Notes: generated by a model from the sequence alone, not told the origin. A stretch of 64,000 bases of DNA from Plazaster borealis (GCA_021014325.1 CM037461.1:2629501-2693500), one strand, 5' to 3'; positions 12,801 to 20,460 are shown, numbered from the stretch's first letter. Numbers and translations are program-made.

Positions 12801-15272
12801 GGAGCATCACGGTGAGTTCAAGGTTCAAGTTTCAAGGTTCAAGGTTCATTTATTTTCTACAGTATAAAAAAAAAACATCACTCAAAAGAGATCAGTATAA
12901 AGAATACAACTTTAAGATCATGTATCATGAGGATAAATCACTGGTGCAGAAGACGGCTGTTATTCGGAGCATCACGGTGAGTTCAAGGGTCAAGGTTCAA
13001 GGTTCATTTATTTTCCACAGTATCAAAAAAAGAAACTCATTATCACTCAAAAGAGATCAGTATAAAGAATACAACTTTACAGTATAGATTTCAAGAACTA
13101 CATGGAAACGAATATGACACTGCAGAGGGATCCATTTTAGAAGCAGAGCTTGTAGGCAATGATCCTTAAAGACAATCATTTGCACTGAGACAACAAAAAA
13201 GAAGTGAACCAAGGAGGTCTTTGGTCGAGCCACCAAGGAACAAAATATAATAATAGGTCTCAATGCACAAGCACGTACTCGAAAAAGAAATAGTTGACAC
13301 TTTCAAACAAATAGACGGAGGACAAAAACAAACAGTGGACTAAGACTAACACAACGGCCTTGCAGGAATAATTATCTTGGCCCAATATTCATAGAGCAAT
13401 TTCAACGGTTTCCTGCTAAGCAGAAATGAGCAGGATACCAGTCACAAATGGTACAAGTGAGATGGTATTTTGGCTGGTAACCTTATTCTGGTAAGCACAT
13501 TTTAGTTGTGGTTAGCTACAGTTGGATGCATGGCTTGAATTTTAAGACGAATCTCCACTTGACCACAAGGCCCAATTTCAAAAGAATATTGCCTGACAAT
13601 TTGTTGCCGAGTGAAAATGAGCAGGATACCAGTCACAAATGGTACAGGTGAAATGGTATTTTGGCTGGTAACCTTATTCTGGTAAGCATATTTTTGTTTT
13701 GCTTAGCTACTTTTTGTGCTTAAGCAACTCTATTAAATTGGTACCAGGTCGGTTGTTTGCCACTGGTTCCCTGCTAATCTTTGCTTAGAAGAAAAGATTT
13801 GCTAAGCACCATTTTCTGCTTAGCAGCTTTAAGAAATTGGGTCCCCATTTCACTTTTGCTGAGCGGCAAGCACGCAAATTTGTCTTAACAAAAAAGTGAT
13901 TCACCTTGTTGCGACTGTTGCTTGGCAAAGAATATTGCTAAGCACCATTTTCTACTTAGCAGCTTCATGACATCAGGCCCTGGGCCCAATTTCATAGAGC
14001 TGCTTAAGCAAACTATTTTGCTTACAAATTTTGTGCTTAGCAAAAACTAGCAGGATACCAGTCATAAATTTTGCATGTGACATGTTATTTTGGCTGGTAA
14101 CCTTATTCTGCTAAGCACTATTTTGTTTTGCTTAGCCACTTTTTGTGCTTAAGCAGCTCTATGAAATTGGGCCCTGAATTGTAGACTAATCTTTCCTGAT
14201 GTCTTGACTTCTTCTTCTTGATTATCTTTTCAGGGGAGGATGTGTTCCGTTTTTCTCCCGGATGAGGAACGAGTCGTTAATGTACCGAGTCAGGACCTCA
14301 AGGCCATCACACCATCTAAGATGGACAGAGTAAGCTCCTTAAGAATTATTTACTTGTTTGTTTGTTGACTGAGTGCTTAAACCGTCTTGCTGTCTGACCT
14401 TTCAATAAGACCCACTGGTTTTGAATGATAGTTAACCCTCCTACTTTCTGACCATTCAATATCACCCACTGGTTTTGAACGACGGTCAACCCTCCTACTG
14501 TCTGACCATTCAATATCACCCACTGTGGTTTTGACTGAAAGGTAGTCAACCCTCCTACTGTCGGACCATTCAATATCACCCACTGTGGTTTGGACTGAAA
14601 GGTAGTCAACCCTCCTACTGTGACCATTCAATATCACCCATCGTTGTTTTGACTGATAGATAGTCAACCCTCCTACTGTCTGACCATTCAAAATGGTTTT
14701 GACCGAAAGATAGTCAACCATCCTACTGTAACAATTCAATATCACTCACTGTTGTTTTGACTGATAGATAGTCAACCTTTCTGCTGTCTGGCCATAATAT
14801 CACCCACTGGTTTTGAACAACAGTCAACCCTCCTACTGTTTGGCCATTTAATATCACCCACTGTGGTTTGGACTGAAAGGTAGTCAACCCTCCTTCTGTC
14901 TGACCATTTAATGTCACTCACTGGTTTTGACTGATAGATAGTCAACCCTCCTAATGTCTGACCATTCAATACCACCCACTGGTTGTGACTGAAAGATAGT
15001 CAACCCTCCTACTATCTGACCATTCAATATCACCCACTGACTCTCACCCTTGAAGAATGATTGTTTTGTGTGATCATCGGCAGGCCTTTTTAAATAACTT
15101 TAATTTATATCGACAGGTGAAAGTGATCGATGGTGAGAACCGAGACCATACAGGAGTTCTGATCAGCATTGACGGAGAAGACGGCATCGTCAAGATGGAT
15201 GCCACGATGGGCCAACAACCTGACTTCAAGATTCTTCATCTACCATCGCTCGCTAAACTGCATAAAGAATAA
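744..15272 (+). CDS. SUPT5H: SUPT5H (SPT5), 3' portion, 14 exons, 5' incomplete
   Basis: Known role: SPT5 pairs with SPT4 to form DSIF, which binds RNA polymerase II in the nucleus, supports promoter-proximal pausing with NELF and, once its C-terminal region is phosphorylated by P-TEFb, supports elongation. Seen: exons 744-899, 1332-1429, 2086-2155, 3283-3408, 4607-4732, 5853-5931, 8010-8114, 9004-9109, 9777-9904, 10598-10703, 11459-11673, 12186-12499, 14234-14329 and 15117-15272. All have AG/GT borders, phases agree throughout and the sum is 1881 nt ending at TAA. Window residues 1-192 hold KOW2-4, 193-219 a linker ([10 protein letters not shown]), 219-289 KOW5, 289-367 the GS-RTP-Y repeats (CTR1), 367-515 the SPxxYQPTPSP repeats (CTR2), and the rest the last KOW domains. 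The N-terminal acidic, NGN and KOW1 parts must lie upstream. Human SPT5 is about 1090 residues. Collinearity with it makes the family call very secure. Confidence 0.96.
1332..1429 (+). CDS. SUPT5H: SUPT5H exon (KOW2 end, KOW3 start)
   Basis: Acceptor TTTTAG, donor GTAAGT at 1430, ends in phase 2. Encodes [20 protein letters not shown] then [12 protein letters not shown], matching the linker into KOW3 of animal SPT5. Confidence 0.93.
1660..1960 (+). repeat. Dispersed repeat (CTACTTTGCTGTG...CTGCCGCAGAGTAG family)
   Basis: Shares TTGAGAACTTGTCTTGCTAT and CTGCCGCAGAGTAGAT with copies at 40790, 43660, 48500 and 54410, plus a downstream GTCTCAACGTTTC motif. Origin unknown. Confidence 0.65.
2086..2155 (+). 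CDS. SUPT5H: SUPT5H exon (KOW3)
   Basis: A short 70-nt exon, acceptor TTCAG and donor GTAGAA. Encodes [20 protein letters not shown] then MNNK, the conserved heart of KOW3. It is too small to stand out as an open frame and was recognised by protein similarity and phase. Confidence 0.92.
2450..2795. mobile_element. Degraded TTAA-MITE, subfamily B
   Basis: Contains the subfamily phrases TTCAAAAGGTGGTAGCGTTT and CCGAAAATCTGGAGC and the right part up to AGAACCCTTTAAA. The left terminus is worn. Confidence 0.55.
2827..3258 (+). mobile_element. tRNA-Leu-like SINE, full length, ATT tail
   Basis: Head GGCGTGTCGTGGCCGAGCGG, Leu-like anticodon region ACTCAAGCT, box B GGGTTCGAATCCC; body GGTTCGCCCCGGTGTTCC; end GCGCTATATAAGAAGCC followed by (ATT)n. 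This is the best reference copy in the window. Confidence 0.85.
3283..3408 (+). CDS. SUPT5H: SUPT5H exon (KOW4 start)
   Basis: Acceptor TTTACAG, donor GTAAGT at 3409. Encodes [20 protein letters not shown], then the strongly conserved [19 protein letters not shown] Leu-type SINE and its ATT tail end about 25 bp before the acceptor. Confidence 0.94.
3712..3905 (-). pseudogene. LINE ORF2 C-terminal fragment
   Basis: The minus strand encodes [20 protein letters not shown] then [20 protein letters not shown] and KKLLKTHLF. The pattern R-x-F-x-x-x-G-P-x-L-W-N-S-L-P followed by FKxxLKTHLF is typical of the C-terminus of animal non-LTR retrotransposons (CR1/L2 type). Confidence 0.65.
4019..4316. 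repeat. 38-bp tandem repeat, about 7.7 copies
   Basis: Unit GCTTAGCAAATTCATAAAGC TGTTTAGCAGAAAACACT. It appears to be built from the GCTTAGCA / TTTCATAAAGCTG terminus of the fold-back MITE, whose end lies just upstream. Confidence 0.85.
4607..4732 (+). CDS. SUPT5H: SUPT5H exon (KOW4 end)
   Basis: Acceptor CAACAG, donor GTAGGT at 4733. Encodes [20 protein letters not shown], then [19 protein letters not shown], the second half of KOW4. Confidence 0.94.
4826..5160. repeat. 92-bp tandem repeat, about 3.6 copies
   Basis: Copies start at 4826, 4918, 5010 and 5102 with TAGAAATAGAACACGGAGAA. Within a SUPT5H intron. Confidence 0.88.
5258..5775. repeat. About 33-bp minisatellite (GTACAAGCCATTTGTGG), roughly 15 copies
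   Basis: Degenerate units GGCATTTTGGTACAAGCCAT followed by TTGTGGCTGCTAT. Two frames are open across it but encode only the repeat. It ends about 75 bp before the exon at 5853. Confidence 0.88.
5853..5931 (+). CDS. SUPT5H: SUPT5H exon ([10 protein letters not shown] linker)
   Basis: A 79-nt exon, acceptor TTTGCCAG and donor GTAAGA at 5932. Encodes [20 protein letters not shown] then AHPSSG, matching the SPT5 linker between KOW4 and KOW5. Its length (3n+1) is what is needed to join the flanking phase-0 and phase-1 exons. Its last 28 nt plus donor lie inside a 46-bp segment repeated exactly at 6275-6320, beyond a Penelope-like fragment. Confidence 0.92.
5904..5949 (+). repeat. 46-bp direct repeat, left copy (contains exon 6 end and donor)
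   Basis: Identical over 46 bp to 6275-6320. It covers the last 28 nt of the exon at 5853-5931 and the first 18 nt of the intron. It could be a long target-site duplication of the Penelope-like fragment. Confidence 0.9.
5950..6274 (+). pseudogene. Penelope-like retroelement fragment (GIY-YIG endonuclease end)
   Basis: An open stretch encodes a Cys-rich [12 protein letters not shown], then [19 protein letters not shown] and LSLRFANH. This resembles the C-terminal GIY-YIG endonuclease of Penelope-like elements (YxIxCxxC, YVGET, R...H). No reverse transcriptase is present, so it is a short, probably inactive fragment. It sits between two 46-bp direct repeats in a SUPT5H intron. Confidence 0.65.
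6275..6320 (+). repeat. 46-bp direct repeat, right copy (duplicate donor)
   Basis: Exact second copy of 5904-5949, carrying GGAG|GTAAGA in the intron. After it comes sequence that may be more of the inserted element, then a SINE tail (6460-6532). Confidence 0.9.
6460..6532 (+). mobile_element. SINE tail fragment
   Basis: CGGGTATAAACACCGGCCTG and GGGACAGACTTTACTTTA match the 3' tail of the long-tail Leu SINE (393-701, 31091-31396); no head. Confidence 0.65.
6540..7500. other. A+T-rich intron with homopolymer runs, no gene seen
   Basis: Poly-T/poly-A rich sequence with no exon I can support. At 7230-7365 (+) a short stretch ending [14 protein letters not shown] may be a LINE C-terminal remnant. 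Confidence 0.4.
7502..7871. mobile_element. TTAA-MITE, subfamily A
   Basis: Bounded by TTAA at 7502 and 7868. Inner termini read AAGGTATCGTACACGCTTGG and its imperfect mirror. Body contains CTTTCATCATTTTCTTGCAA. Confidence 0.8.
8010..8114 (+). CDS. SUPT5H: SUPT5H exon (RG-rich linker, KOW5 start)
   Basis: Donor GTGAGG at 8115. Encodes [20 protein letters not shown] then [15 protein letters not shown]. The acceptor is a tandem NAGNAG (TAGCAG at 8007-8012): the exon may start at 8010 or 8013, adding or removing one Ala and keeping frame either way. Confidence 0.92.
8463..8941 (+). mobile_element. Leu-type SINE, 5'-truncated, with duplicated tail
   Basis: Starts within box B (GTGTGGGTTCGATTCCTGGT). 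The tail GGGAGCTGAGAAAGATTAAA ... GCGCTATATAAGAACTAG occurs twice in a row (to 8765 and to 8941). Confidence 0.7.
9004..9109 (+). CDS. SUPT5H: SUPT5H exon (KOW5 end)
   Basis: Acceptor TTCTAG, donor GTAAGT at 9110. Encodes [20 protein letters not shown] then [16 protein letters not shown], completing KOW5. Confidence 0.94.
9123..9400. repeat. Dispersed repeat (CACTGGCCTCGGGCC family)
   Basis: Shares phrases on lost or gained ‘ACAAGACC’ and AATCACTGGCCTCGG with stretches near 50610-50945, 55795-56190, 59040-59330 and 59565-59965. Type unknown. Confidence 0.45.
9777..9904 (+). CDS. SUPT5H: SUPT5H exon (CTR1 repeats)
   Basis: Acceptor GTTTCAG, donor GTAAGT at 9905. Encodes [20 protein letters not shown] then [13 protein letters not shown]. 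These are the G-S-x-T-P-x-Y repeats of the C-terminal region that CDK9 is known to phosphorylate in other animals. Confidence 0.94.
9976..10165 (+). mobile_element. TTAA-MITE related, subfamily C, truncated
   Basis: GGTGTGTACAACATTGGTAA and GGTCATGGTGGAAAAC match copies at 17487 and 61415. Confidence 0.6.
10166..10597. other. Intron, nothing recognised
   Basis: No exon or known repeat seen. It contains a run of GATAT/ATCG-rich short repeats at 10405-10530. Confidence 0.4.
10598..10703 (+). CDS. SUPT5H: SUPT5H exon (CTR1 end)
   Basis: Acceptor ATTACAG, donor GTAAAG at 10704, ends in phase 2. Encodes [20 protein letters not shown] then [15 protein letters not shown], the end of CTR1 with the conserved GAWDP. 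Confidence 0.94.
11062..11432. mobile_element. TTAA-MITE, subfamily A
   Basis: TTAA at 11062 and 11429. Left end AAGGCACTGAACACGTTTGG; body AGAAATTACCTC and CAACAGCTCTCCGTTGC. Confidence 0.8.
11459..11673 (+). CDS. SUPT5H: SUPT5H exon (CTR1-CTR2 spacer)
   Basis: Acceptor TTTTCAG, donor GTATGT at 11674. Encodes [20 protein letters not shown], then Pro/Gly/Ser/Thr-rich sequence ending [14 protein letters not shown]. It starts 26 nt after the right TTAA border of a MITE. Confidence 0.93.
11701..11973. mobile_element. hAT-like MITE (CAGGGTTCT ends)
   Basis: Begins CAGGGTTCTTGCCATGCAC and ends GGGGAGAACCCCG. Shares the body (AATTCAGCGTGCTTCGGC, GATACGCGC) with the better copy at 24184-24471. Confidence 0.6.
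12186..12499 (+). CDS. SUPT5H: SUPT5H exon (CTR2 and start of last KOW pair)
   Basis: Acceptor CCGTAG, donor GTGAGT at 12500. The first two thirds encode [20 protein letters not shown] repeats (CTR2). The rest encodes [18 protein letters not shown] then [12 protein letters not shown], matching the DIQVKV...GQTGVIRSVT segment of human SPT5. The last 57-63 nt plus donor recur three more times downstream, up to about 13010. Confidence 0.93.
12437..13080. repeat. Tandem copies (x4) of SUPT5H exon 12 end and donor
   Basis: Copies start at about 12443, 12596, 12755 and 12920 (spacing 153, 159, 165 bp). Each contains the last 57 nt of the exon and the donor ACG|GTGAGT, followed by intron starting TTCAAGGTTCA. 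Copies 2-4 lie in the intron, without a good polypyrimidine-tract acceptor. Confidence 0.92.
13378..13745. mobile_element. Two partial fold-back MITEs (CTTAAGCAG family)
   Basis: 13378-13520 and 13571-13745 both carry GGTATTTTGGCTGGTAACCT TATTCTGGTAAGCA and remnants of the terminal repeat. Confidence 0.65.
13982..14174. mobile_element. Fold-back MITE, full copy (193 bp)
   Basis: Perfect-looking terminal inverted repeats: GGGCCCAATTTCATAGAGCT GCTTAAGCA at left and its reverse complement at right. Best reference copy of this family here. Confidence 0.85.
14234..14329 (+). CDS. SUPT5H: SUPT5H exon (KOW6 region)
   Basis: Acceptor CTTTTCAG, donor GTAAGC at 14330. Encodes [20 protein letters not shown] then [12 protein letters not shown], matching GGMCSVYLKDSEKVV...ITPTK of vertebrate SPT5. 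Confidence 0.93.
14385..15045. repeat. About 60-bp tandem repeat, roughly 11 copies
   Basis: Unit GTCAACCCTCCTACTGTCTG ACCATTCAATATCACCCACT then GTGGTTTTGACTGAAAGATA. The same core recurs inside the 118-bp array at 27545-28135 and once at 29958-30050. Confidence 0.9.
15117..15272 (+). CDS. SUPT5H: SUPT5H terminal exon (last KOW, stop)
   Basis: Acceptor ATCGACAG. Encodes [20 protein letters not shown], then EDGIVKMD and a C-terminal LAKLHKE. TAA is at 15270-15272. The C-terminus matches the family end. Confidence 0.95.
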   Translation: MKVIDGENRDHTGVLISIDGEDGIVKMDATMGQQPDFKILHLPSLAKLHKE

Positions 15273-15273
15273 A
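15268..15273 (+). promoter_or_regulatory. AATAAA hexamer overlapping SUPT5H stop codon
   Basis: AATAAA is formed by the last two bases of the final Glu codon, the TAA stop and one more base. Whether it acts as a poly(A) signal is not known; use would leave a 3' UTR of only about 10-30 nt. Other AATAAA-like strings occur further on (for example near 16217). Confidence 0.3.
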
Positions 15274-15339
15274 CAATTTCATTGTGTCAGTGCAAAAGTG
15301 TTGTATCCTCTAAAATAGCACTTACATAGAACAAGTACG

Positions 15340-15625
15340 TGCCAAGATAAAACGTTTTTTGTACTGAGCATTTTCGTGAGAGATACAACATTTTTTGTGA
15401 AATTGAAATACAACATTTTTTGTGAAATCGTAATACAACATTTTTGTGAAATCGAAATACAACACTTTTTGTGAAATCAAGATATGTGTTTTTTCGTACT
15501 GAGCATTTTCGTATGAGATACAACATTTTTTGTGAAAATCGGGCTTTCAATGTTTTTCTGCACTGAGCATTTTCATGCGAGATACGACAATTTTGTGTGA
15601 AATTGAGATACAATTTTTTTTTCAT
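15340..15625. repeat. Degenerate short tandem repeat 3' of SUPT5H
   Basis: Repeats of GATACAACATTTTTTGTGAA and TACTGAGCATTTTCGT, starting about 70 bp after the SUPT5H stop. Confidence 0.75.
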
Positions 15626-15707
15626 AACAGCCGGTGGCATGATGATCACCAGAAGTCTGTGAAAAAGGCGGAAAGAAAATGTTACAAAATCATCAATCGC
15701 CTGCCAC

Positions 15708-15921
15708 CTATAGGCGATGTGACCTCTATTTACATTCAAACTGCCCTCTGTTGACAAAACACTGTCCAAGTCATGTTTCACCGGGCAAGAAGACGCGTTT
15801 TCATGGTAAGATTCCATGTACTTTCTAGCTGGCTGTCAAGTACACAAAGGTTTTGCCCGGCGACATGCGCACGCATCATGTTATGGTTTTCGAGTGACGT
15901 CAGAGGTCACATCGTCTATAG
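15708..15921. mobile_element. MITE (CTATAGGCGATGTGACC ends, 214 bp)
   Basis: Terminal inverted repeat CTATAGGCGATGTGACCTCT / AGAGGTCACATCGTCTATAG. A near-identical copy lies at 47489-47700. Confidence 0.8.
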
Positions 15922-16310
15922 CCTTAGTACTTTATCCAAATATTAATGTTGGTTCTTTTTGGTCCATTAGGCTTTCCATGGGTCAGATTTTTTTTATTAA
16001 TTTGCATAAGAATGCTTTCATTATTCTTTGAGGTAATCATGTTTTTTTAACACACGTTTGTAATTAAAAGACAAAAAGGACATTAAAAAAACCCCACTAA
16101 AAGTTATGAGATCTTATGTAGTGCCCAATGTCAATTTTCTAAAAAAAACAATAATTTTCTGCAGTTATTTACCTAGCAATTATTGAACCCTTTGGTGGAA
16201 TTTCCAACAGATATTTCAATAAAATACTTTAAATTAACGTATCTGCATCGTTACAAAATCTCACAGACATGTTGTCCATCAAAGAACCTGCTCAAAGGTT
16301 TGCGTTCCTG

Positions 16311-16500
16311 GGCCCAATTTCATAGAGATGCTTAAGCACAAAAACTAGCTAAGCACAACAAAATTATGCTTACCAGAAAAAGGTTCCCAGCTAAAACACC
16401 ATTTTACACGTAGCATCTGTGACTGGTATCCTGCTTATTGTTGCCTTGCAGAAATTATTTAAGCAATATTTTCTGCTTAAGCAGCTCTATGAAATGGGTC
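16311..16500. mobile_element. Fold-back MITE (CTTAAGCAG family)
   Basis: GGGCCCAATTTCATAGAGAT at left and CTTAAGCAGCTCTATGAAAT at right; the next copy follows after about 20 bp. Confidence 0.8.
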
Positions 16501-16522
16501 CTGCTCGAGGGTTGCATTTCTC

Positions 16523-16712
16523 GGCCCAATTTCATAGAGCCGCTTAAGCACAAAAACTAGCTAAGCACAACAAAATTTGCTTACCAGAAAAAGGTTACCA
16601 GCTAAAACACCATTTTACATGTAGCATCTGTGACTGGTATCCTGCTTATTGTTGCTTAGCAGAAATTGTTTAAGCAATATTTTCTGCTTAAGCAGCTCTA
16701 TGAAATTGTGCC
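16523..16712. mobile_element. Fold-back MITE (CTTAAGCAG family)
   Basis: Nearly identical to 16311-16500, probably a tandem duplicate. Confidence 0.8.
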
Positions 16713-17340
16713 TTGCTCACAAACTTCAGTCCTTCGCATTCCAAGAAGCAGACCTAGTTGGGGGGATCGTGTTTTTTCTATCGCTGCTTCTAGGATGTGG
16801 GATTATCTTCCTGAGGACATCAAACAATCTCCCTCAGTAGCCACCTTCAAAACTTCACTTAATAATAATAATAACAATACGCAGTTCTTATATAGCGCTT
16901 TATACTCCCGATGGGTGTCTCAAAGCGCTCAGTATTTTTCCTACAAGGTAAGTGGAGTTACGTGTTGAAGTATGAGACCTACTCCTTTGCATAGTACCAT
17001 GTAATGGTTTACAAGGTGCTGTGGCGCAATATGCTGCCGATAAAACCAGGAACACCGGGGCAAACCCCTTCTCTTTACGATAAGTGCACTGGGTTCTTTT
17101 ACGTGCATTACACAACACACGGGACCTACGGCTTAACGTCCCATCCGAAGGACGCAGCAATAATGGTTAAGTGTCTCGCTGATTCGAACCCACACTCTGC
17201 TGATCAGAAACACCAGAGCTTGTGTTCGGTTTTCTTATCCGCTCGGCCATGACACGCCACTTAAAACCTACCTTTTTTTCAAGAGCTTATTGTACAATGC
17301 TATGAGCAGCGTGCATTGGGTTGACGCCTTATAAATTGTA

Positions 17341-17377
<37 letters not shown>

Positions 17378-17380
17378 TAA
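16713..17380 (+). pseudogene. LINE C-terminal end, split by a SINE
   Basis: The plus strand encodes QTSVLRIPRSRPSWGDRVFS then AASRMWDYLPEDIKQSPSVA, TFKTSL; coding resumes after the SINE as LKTYLFSRAY. It ends in a (GATT)n tail at 17340-17376, a usual LINE 3' end. Confidence 0.6.
16864..17262 (-). mobile_element. tRNA-Leu-like SINE inserted in a LINE end
   Basis: Minus-strand copy: head complement GCTCGGCCATGACACGCCAC at right, (AAT)n tail at left. It interrupts the LINE frame between FKTSL and LKTYLF. Confidence 0.8.
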
Positions 17381-17486
17381 TGATGTTCATCATTGGCAGG
17401 CAATATACCTTCTGGTTGTTTGCCTGGCAGGACGACGTAATTAAAGGATGTCCACCAAAAAATGTTGTAAGCAAGTCTTGTGCACA

Positions 17487-17821
17487 GCGTTGGTAAGATT
17501 GAAAAATATAAATGTTTACAGATTTGCACACAACTTACATGGTATAAAGATGGTCATGGTGGAAAACTTCACTTGAAATATTTTTGCGTAAAATGCTTTA
17601 GTTTTTGAGAAAAAAGTTGGGCATTTAGTTTTGATCTTGGGAGTCCAAAACCTGATGTTTGAAAACATTGAAAACATAATTGAGTATTTCAGTATTTTCT
17701 TGTGGCTGTGATGACCGATTGAGCTTAAAGTTTCACAGGTTTGTTATTTCATGTATATGTTGGGTCACATCAAGTGTGGATACTGGTCTTTGACAATTAC
17801 CAATGTTGTTCACTTTCTTTA
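17487..17821. mobile_element. MITE, subfamily C
   Basis: GTTGGTAAGATTGAAAAATA and GGTCATGGTGGAAAAC at left; right end GACAATTACCAATGTTGTTC ... TTAA. Confidence 0.65.
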
Positions 17822-18206
17822 AAGGTATTATACAGGATTGGTAGAGCTGGCAAAATTGTCACAATGTTCATGTTTTGTGGGATCAAGCTTAAACAAGAAT
17901 AACAAACCTGTGAAAATATAGGCTTATTCCGTTGTATGACTCTGGAGAAAATAGTGAAAAAACATGCGTAATTTTACCATGTAAACACATTGTCCTTAAT
18001 TTTGGTTTTATCAACCGAAATCAGCTATTGCGTTTTTTTTTTTTAGGTTTTCAGATACAGTGTCCTCGAATATGACTTCATTTCAGAGAGAAATATTTCA
18101 CTGAAAAAATGGTTCTAGTATGAACTTCATAATCAGTACGCTTTCAGACTAAAATTAAACAATGATGTTGTTTATCCATTACCAATCCTGTATAATACCT
18201 TTGTGT
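17819..18206. mobile_element. TTAA-MITE, subfamily D
   Basis: Left AAAGGTATTATACAGGATTG G mirrored at right by CCAATCCTGTATAATACCTT. Directly abuts the subfamily C copy. Confidence 0.75.
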
Positions 18207-18445
18207 GTGGCAAGTATAGCTGTACACATGTTCATGTATTTTACAAGTAAAATTTACAAGTAAAATTTACAAGTGGTTATTAATTGTTAATTAAGTAGTT
18301 GTGAAAGTTCCAATGATTTTGGTCAATAAAAATCAACCTTAAACTGTGTACTAAACCTCAACTACTGATTCCATGTTTAATTACTAATACTTGAACCCAG
18401 GTATTGTCTAAATTTTTGGAAAGGGTGAGCCGTTTGTCATCTTAT

Positions 18446-18800
18446 TTAAAGGCACTGAACACGTTTGGTAATTGTCAAAGACCAGTGTTCTCACTTGGTG
18501 TATCCCAACATATGCACAACATAACAAGCCTTTGAAAATTTTGGCTCAATTGGTCATCGAACTTGCAAGAAAATGATGAAAGAAAAATCACCCTTGTTGT
18601 ACAAATTTGTGTGCTTTCAGTTAGGAATAAAAGGCTTCTTGCAAGAAGTCTTTTATTATTTTAGTGAGAAATTACCTCTTTCTCAAAAACTACGTTACTT
18701 CAGAGGGAGTCGTTTCTCACAATGTTTTATACTATCAACAGCTCCCCGTTGCTCGTTACCAAGTCAGTTGAGTAATTACAAAACGTGTACAGTGCCTATA
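18446..18800. mobile_element. TTAA-MITE, subfamily A
   Basis: TTAA then AGGCACTGAACACGTTTGG at left; body as in 11062-11432; right end AAACGTGTACAGTGCCTA. Confidence 0.75.
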
Positions 18801-19089
18801 AGTCCTTAAATTTGGATAGTTCCATTTAAGACTTATAAATACTTTTTAACGATCCACAGAAACCCTGTCATGGTATTTCTTTTGTAGATAACAAAACTAG
18901 AAAAGAAAAGAAAAACAACAAATTTGTTTCTTCACATTTTATTAATAACAGTATCCACTGCTTTCAGCCAGCAATCATCCTGATGAAAAATACATGGACG
19001 TCAATTATATAACAAAAATACAAACAGTATAAAAAGTTATTAACTGCAACTTAAGTTAAATTGGGAATAGATAAAAAAAACTTGTGATT

Positions 19090-19800
19090 TTATCAGATTT
19101 TAGCCCCTATTTGAACAAAAATGTAAGGCTTACCCCTTGTGATTTTATTTGACTTTAGCCCAATTTAAAAAAAAAAATGCAAGGCTTACCCCTTGTGATT
19201 TTATCCGATGTCGGCCCAATTTCAAGAAAAATGTAAGGCTTACCCCTTGTGATTTTATCCGATTTTAGCCCAAATTTGACAAAAATGTAAGGCTTACCCC
19301 TTGTGATTTTATCCGATTTTAGCCCAAATTTGACAAAAATGTAAGGCTTACCCCTTGTGATTTTATCCGATTTTAGCCCAAATTTGACAAAAATGTAAGG
19401 CTTACCCCTTGTGATTTTATCCGATTTTAGCACCAATTTCAACAAAAATGCAAGGCTTACCCCTTGTGATTTTATCCGATTTCAGCCCTATTTGAATAAA
19501 ATTTACCCCTTGTGATTTTATCCGATTTTAGGCAAATTTTAACAAAAATGCAAGGCTTACCCCTTGTGATTTTATCCAATTTTAGCCCGATTTCAACAAC
19601 AATGCAAGGCTTACCCCTTGTGATTTTATCCGATTTTAGCCCAAGTTTAACAAAAATGTAAGGCCTACCCCTTGTGATTTTATCAGATTTCAGCCCGATT
19701 TCAACAAAAATGCAAGGCTTACCCCTTGTGATTTTACCCAATTTTAGCCCAAATTTGACAAAAATGCAAGGCTTACTTACCCCTTGTGATTTTATCCAAT
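19090..19800. repeat. 54-bp tandem repeat, about 13 copies
   Basis: Unit GGCTTACCCCTTGTGATTTT ATCCGATTTTAGCCC then AAATTTGACAAAAATGTAA. Because 54 is a multiple of 3, the minus strand stays open (SDKITRGKPYIFVKFGLK), but it has no sign of being a gene. Confidence 0.92.
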
Positions 19801-20149
19801 TTTTGTTTTAAGAATGGTAGAATTATTCACAAAGCTTACACATTCCATAAAAAAAACAATCTTAATGTTCAAACCTCAAAGTAAAATTTACTTTCTATAG
19901 CATTTAAGGTTACAATATTAATGAAAAATGCATGTAAACCAAAAAAAATGGAAACTGAATGTTACTTTTAGCCAAACAATTACTCCATTTTCCAGGAGCT
20001 ACAAATTATACAAAAAGTAATTTTTTTAAAATAAAACCCATAAAAACTGCACTAGTGACCTTATTGATCTCTTTGGAAGCACGTCACACGACGCCAAGCT
20101 AACCATTTTAAGAGTCAACTGGTTAGTGTGTAGATACCGTGTCGTCTAA

Positions 20150-20336
20150 AATTCTTACTCCATTGTATAAAGTCAGGTTCATACTTCCTGCAAATGCTTC
20201 AAGCGAAGCGAATTTGGCGTCACAGCTGTTTTCGCTGCAAATGTTTCTGAAGAATTGCCTGAATTGTTCGTTGCAAATTTGTGACGTCAAAATTCGCATC
20301 GCATTCACATTCACAGGAAGTATGAACTGGGCTTAA
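20150..20336. mobile_element. Fold-back MITE (GCCCAGTTCATACTTCCTG ends)
   Basis: Left CAGGTTCATACTTCCTGCAA ATGCTTC is mirrored at right by CACAGGAAGTATGAACTGGG. The second copy, 55526-55692, ends TGTGAACTGGGCTTT. Confidence 0.7.
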
Positions 20337-20460
20337 GGCCATTTCCGAATCGGCGGCTACAGCTACGGCTACGGCTGTTGCTAAGGGTGTTGCTAAGGAC
20401 GTCCTATACTTCAACGCATGACGACGCAACAATCCAGCTGTAGCCGTAGCCGTTGGCCTA
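20336..20460. mobile_element. MITE (GGCCATTTCCGAATCGGCGG end)
   Basis: Contains GCTACAGCTACGGCTACGGC TGTTGCTAAGGGTG and GCTGTAGCCGTAGCCG. The same element is seen split at 22391-22431 and 23301-23396. Confidence 0.6.

Noticed and set aside
14346..14975. Minus-strand open frames ([20 protein letters not shown])
   Set aside because: Translation of the 60-bp array in a SUPT5H intron.
19155..19741. Open frames of 96 and 89 codons with SDKITRGKPYIFVK repeats
   Set aside because: Translation of the 54-bp array; no start context, splice sites or homology.
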